64,000 nt of DNA from JAABTH01 sp964492615 (GTDB taxonomy: Bacteria > Bacillota > Dethiobacteria > DTU022): the NCBI GenBank assembly GCA_964492615.1, contig CAZBKZ010000003.1, positions 1 to 64,000 of the forward strand, read 5' to 3'. Below are positions 60,774 through 64,000 of this stretch, piece after piece (the stretch's first letter is position 1; the number at the start of each line of letters is the position of its first letter). Under the pieces are notes generated by a model. The model saw only the letters and a program-made list of their open reading frames with translations, did no database searches and was not told where the DNA came from. A program made the translations under genes and the position numbers.

Positions 60774-63700
60774 ATGACAAAAAAAGTAGAAACAATGGAC
60801 GGCAATACGGCTGCTTCTTATATAGCGTATGCCATGAGCGATGTAGCCGCCATATATCCTATCACACCATCTTCATCTATGGCGGAAGTATGCGATGAAT
60901 GGGCTGCTTATGGAAGAAAAAACATTTTCGGTCAAACCATGAAAGTTGCTTCAATGCAGTCTGAAGCCGGTGCAGCAGGCGCGGTGCATGGTTCGCTGGT
61001 TAACGGCGCTTTAACCACTACCTTTACTGCTTCACAAGGTTTGTTACTAAAAATACCAAACATGTACAAAATATCAGGAGAACTGCTGCCCACGGTATTT
61101 CATGTTTCGGCCAGGGCATTGTCTACCCATGCTTTATCAATTTTCGGTGATCACTCCGATATTAACGCAGCAAGACAAACCGGGTTTGCCCTGCTCTCTT
61201 CCAACTCTGTCCAGGAAGTTATGGACCTCGCCCTTGTAGCACACCTGAGCACATTGAAAACAAGAGTTCCTTTCCTGCACTTTTTTGACGGTTTCCGGAC
61301 TTCCCACGAAGTTCAGAAGATAGAGCTGATTGACTATGAAGATATCAAGAAGATTGTTGACTGGGAAGCGATCAAAGCTTTCAGAGAACGGGCTCTTGAT
61401 CCCGATAATCCGCATCAGCGGGGCACAGCCCAGAATCCTGACATCTATTTCCAAAATCGCGAAGCAGCAAACCGCTTTTACCTCGAGACCCCGGATCAGG
61501 TAGCTGCCGTAATGGAACAGGTATACGAACTGACCGGCCGGCGTTATCAATTATTCGAGTATCATGGTGCTCCCGATGCTAAAAATGTTGTCATCTGCAT
61601 GGGCTCTGCCTGTGAAACAATTCAGGAAACTGTTGATTACCTGCTCAAACAGGGCGAAAAAGTCGGATTGCTTAAAGTAAGGCTCTACAGGCCTTTTTCC
61701 AGGGATCATTTCCTTGCTGCTCTGCCAAAATCATGTGAAAAAATAGCGGTCCTGGATAGAACCAAGGAGCCTGGTGCTCTTGGCGAGCCTCTTTACGAGG
61801 ATGTTTGTACAGCTTTCATGGAAGTTAAGCAGACCCCGTTGATTATTGGCGGACGATATGGCTTGGGTTCCAAGGAGTTTAACCCATGCATGGCCAAGGC
61901 GGTATTCGACAACCTGGCTTCGGACGATCCAAAGAATCACTTCACTGTGGGGATAAACGATGATGTGACTCACACCTCCCTCGCAGTTCCATCATGTCTG
62001 CACACCAGCCCCGAAGGCACCTACAGGGCCAAGTTTTACGGGTTGGGTTCAGACGGTACAGTAGGAGCAAACAAAAACAGCATCATTATTATCGGCAACA
62101 ATACTGATCAATATGCCCAGGGCTATTTTGTATATGATTCGAAAAAATCAGGAGGGATCACCGTATCGCACCTGCGTTTCGGGCCAAAAGAAATAAAATC
62201 AACCTACCAGATTGACCAGCCGGATTTCGTCGCTTGCCACAATCCATCATTTGTGACAAGGTACGATGTTCTTGAAGGAATAGTAGATAATGGTGTCTTC
62301 CTGCTTAACTCCGAATGGAGCACTGAAGATATGGAAACCCACCTCCCGGCTGAGATGAAACAAACCATTGCCCGTAAAAAATTAAAATTCTATAATATAA
62401 ACGCCTTTAAAATTGCTGGAGAAATTGGTCTCGGCGGACGTATTAATGTGATTATGCAGGCAGCTTTCTTTAAATTATCCGGTGTGATTGACTCCAAGCT
62501 TGCATTCGAACAAATTGAGAAAATGATCAATAAATCATATGGTAAAAAAGGCGCCGAGATTGTCGAGAAAAACGTGGCTGCTATCTATAAAGGCGTTGAA
62601 GCACTGGAGGAAGTTAAATACCCGGATTCATGGGCAGATGCAGCTGAAGGTGCTGTTTTTATCCCCGAAGAGGCGCCACAGTATGTATGTGATACTATCT
62701 ACCCGATGACTGCCCTGAAGGGTGACGACCTGCCCGTCAGCGCATTCAACCCGGACGGCACAGTGCCGACAGGAACAACACGCTACGAAAAACGTGGCAT
62801 CGCTATGAACGTGCCGATCTGGATAAATGAAAACTGTATACAGTGCAACCAGTGTTCATTTGTCTGTCCTCATGCAGCAATCAGGCCTTACCTGGCCAAG
62901 CCGGAAGATCTGGATGGCGCCCCTGAAGAATTTGTAACTGTTGAAGGAAGCAGCAGAGACATTAAAGGTTACCGATACAGGATACAGGTTTCCCCGCTCG
63001 ACTGCACAGGGTGCGGTAACTGCGTGGATGTCTGCCCTGCCAAGGAAAAAGCACTGATCCTGAAACCGCTGGAAGAGGTAAAAACCATGGAAGATAAAAA
63101 CTTTCGATATGCAGAAACCCTTCCCGAAACTGATCTTGATATCGCGCCTACTACAGTTCGCGGCAGCCAGTTCCGTAAACCGCTTTTCGAATTTTCCGGT
63201 TCTTGTGCCGGTTGCGGGGAAACACCTTACATAAAGGTAATAACCCAGCTTTACGGAAATCGTATGGTTGTGGCAAACGCTACAGGTTGTTCATCAATCT
63301 ACGGGGGAAATGCGCCTACAGTCCCTTATACCATCGACAGCAAAGGGCGGGGCCCCGCCTGGGCCAGCTCGCTCTTCGAAGACAATGCCGAATTTGGCTT
63401 CGGATATTCGCTTGCCATCAACCAGCGCCGGGACAAATTAGTTGAACAGGTCACAGAACTTCTTAATACCACGATCAGTGATACATTAAAAGAATCCCTG
63501 GAAGGATGGCTGGCCGTTAAAGACCGGGGTGAAGAATCGCTGAAAGCAGCCGACAAAGTGCGGGAACTGCTGGAAGCTGAGCAGCCGCGGGCAGAGAATA
63601 CTGATTTAATAAGCCAGATTCGCAATAATGCAAGCTTGCTGGCAAAACGTTCGATATGGATTTTCGGAGGGGACGGATGGGCCTATGATATTGGCTATGG

Positions 63701-64000
63701 CGGTTTGGATCATGTTATTGCAACCGGAGCCGATGTTAATATCCTTGTTTTAGATACTGAAGTGTATTCTAATACAGGCGGACAATCATCCAAATCAACA
63801 CCGACCGGGGCAATAGCTAAGTTTGCTGCGGCCGGGAAGGAAATGCGTAAAAAAGATCTGGGCCTGATGGCCGTAACTTACGGTTATGTTTATGTTGCCA
63901 TGGTATCGATGGGGGCGAACAAGAATCAGTTCATGAAAGCTCTCGTGGAAGCAGAATCATATCCCGGACCTTCGCTGATTATAGCTTATTCCCCCTGCAT
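60774..64000 (+). CDS. nifJ: Pyruvate:ferredoxin (flavodoxin) oxidoreductase, 3' truncated by window
   Basis: This enzyme oxidises pyruvate and CoA to acetyl-CoA and CO2 while reducing ferredoxin. The window contains the first 1075 codons; the usual length is about 1170-1190. Present are the N-terminal pyrimidine-binding domain (YPITPSSSMAEVCDEW), domain II, the gamma region, a two-cluster ferredoxin domain (CIQCNQCSFVCPHAAI and CTGCGNCVDVCPAKE) and most of the TPP-binding domain (GCAGCGETPY, GGDGWAYDIGYGGLDH, YSNTGGQSSKSTPTGA). GGAGG lies eight bases before the ATG. No frame break was found. Confidence 0.95.
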   Translation, partial: MTKKVETMDGNTAASYIAYAMSDVAAIYPITPSSSMAEVCDEWAAYGRKNIFGQTMKVASMQSEAGAAGAVHGSLVNGALTTTFTASQGLLLKIPNMYKISGELLPTVFHVSARALSTHALSIFGDHSDINAARQTGFALLSSNSVQEVMDLALVAHLSTLKTRVPFLHFFDGFRTSHEVQKIELIDYEDIKKIVDWEAIKAFRERALDPDNPHQRGTAQNPDIYFQNREAANRFYLETPDQVAAVMEQVYELTGRRYQLFEYHGAPDAKNVVICMGSACETIQETVDYLLKQGEKVGLLKVRLYRPFSRDHFLAALPKSCEKIAVLDRTKEPGALGEPLYEDVCTAFMEVKQTPLIIGGRYGLGSKEFNPCMAKAVFDNLASDDPKNHFTVGINDDVTHTSLAVPSCLHTSPEGTYRAKFYGLGSDGTVGANKNSIIIIGNNTDQYAQGYFVYDSKKSGGITVSHLRFGPKEIKSTYQIDQPDFVACHNPSFVTRYDVLEGIVDNGVFLLNSEWSTEDMETHLPAEMKQTIARKKLKFYNINAFKIAGEIGLGGRINVIMQAAFFKLSGVIDSKLAFEQIEKMINKSYGKKGAEIVEKNVAAIYKGVEALEEVKYPDSWADAAEGAVFIPEEAPQYVCDTIYPMTALKGDDLPVSAFNPDGTVPTGTTRYEKRGIAMNVPIWINENCIQCNQCSFVCPHAAIRPYLAKPEDLDGAPEEFVTVEGSSRDIKGYRYRIQVSPLDCTGCGNCVDVCPAKEKALILKPLEEVKTMEDKNFRYAETLPETDLDIAPTTVRGSQFRKPLFEFSGSCAGCGETPYIKVITQLYGNRMVVANATGCSSIYGGNAPTVPYTIDSKGRGPAWASSLFEDNAEFGFGYSLAINQRRDKLVEQVTELLNTTISDTLKESLEGWLAVKDRGEESLKAADKVRELLEAEQPRAENTDLISQIRNNASLLAKRSIWIFGGDGWAYDIGYGGLDHVIATGADVNILVLDTEVYSNTGGQSSKSTPTGAIAKFAAAGKEMRKKDLGLMAVTYGYVYVAMVSMGANKNQFMKALVEAESYPGPSLIIAYSPC

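Noticed and set aside
1..64000. CRISPR arrays, tRNA or rRNA genes, insertion sequences and phage genes
   Set aside because: No repeat-spacer pattern, no tRNA cloverleaf with CCA end, no rRNA core sequence and no transposase or integrase was recognised on either strand by eye.

Overview
The window looks like a chromosomal segment of a low-to-mid-GC Gram-positive anaerobe, most likely a member of the Clostridia in the broad sense. Supporting this are strong AGGAGG-type ribosome binding sites, frequent TTG and GTG starts, lipobox lipoproteins, a Bacillus-type PhoP box, tandem class I c-di-GMP riboswitches, a pyruvate:ferredoxin oxidoreductase, a class II fructose-bisphosphatase (GlpX) and a molybdate/tungstate uptake operon. 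No rRNA, tRNA, CRISPR array, insertion sequence or phage gene was recognised, so this is mostly core chromosome with a few accessory modules. The assignment rests on gene content and signals only.

Layout. 1-8 kb: TypA GTPase, a WYL regulator, a fused trehalose-6-phosphate synthase/phosphatase, a small coiled-coil protein, a LOG-family protein and a secreted transglutaminase-like protein. The last lies behind a long leader with a promoter, two tandem c-di-GMP-I aptamers and a hairpin that hides its ribosome binding site. 8.5-11 kb: class II photolyase and a nitrilase-family hydrolase, convergent. 11-17.6 kb: a divergent catabolic cluster with a double class II aldolase and a class III aminotransferase on one side, and an FGGY kinase and a GlpD-like dehydrogenase on the other. 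17.6-21.1 kb: a molybdopterin-binding-domain protein plus a ModABC-type transporter, with a near-consensus promoter and a ModE-like palindrome. 21-29 kb: a QueG-like iron-sulfur protein, an ABM-domain protein, an MMPL exporter with a coiled-coil partner and TetR regulator, a YfcC-type carrier and a CDP-alcohol phosphatidyltransferase. 29-40 kb: adenine deaminase, HDOD protein, hypotheticals (one a 54-residue membrane protein), an ApbE lipoprotein next to a lipoprotein made of two internal repeats, a stand-alone ABCE1/RLI-like Fe-S protein, a threonine dehydratase-like enzyme, GlpX and arginine deiminase.

40-51 kb: DEAD-box helicase, then a signalling operon (periplasmic-binding-like lipoprotein, histidine kinase, CheY-like regulator, REC-REC-PAS-GAF-GAF-HD-GYP phosphodiesterase), two radical SAM proteins and an alpha/beta hydrolase. 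52-59 kb: a complete phosphate regulon (phoP-phoR-pstS-pstC-pstA-pstB-phoU, all on the minus strand) with a four-repeat PhoP box before pstS. 59-64 kb: an iron-containing alcohol dehydrogenase and the first 1075 codons of pyruvate:ferredoxin oxidoreductase, cut by the window edge.

Links between genes. The HD-GYP protein would lower c-di-GMP, and the tandem riboswitch upstream of the transglutaminase would sense it, so the window holds both a c-di-GMP output and a c-di-GMP-degrading sensor operon. The most unusual items are that tandem riboswitch with its ribosome-binding-site sequestering hairpin, the aldolase/aminotransferase/kinase/dehydrogenase cluster with a degenerate second aldolase domain, the duplicated lipoprotein beside ApbE, and the isolated RLI-like ferredoxin.
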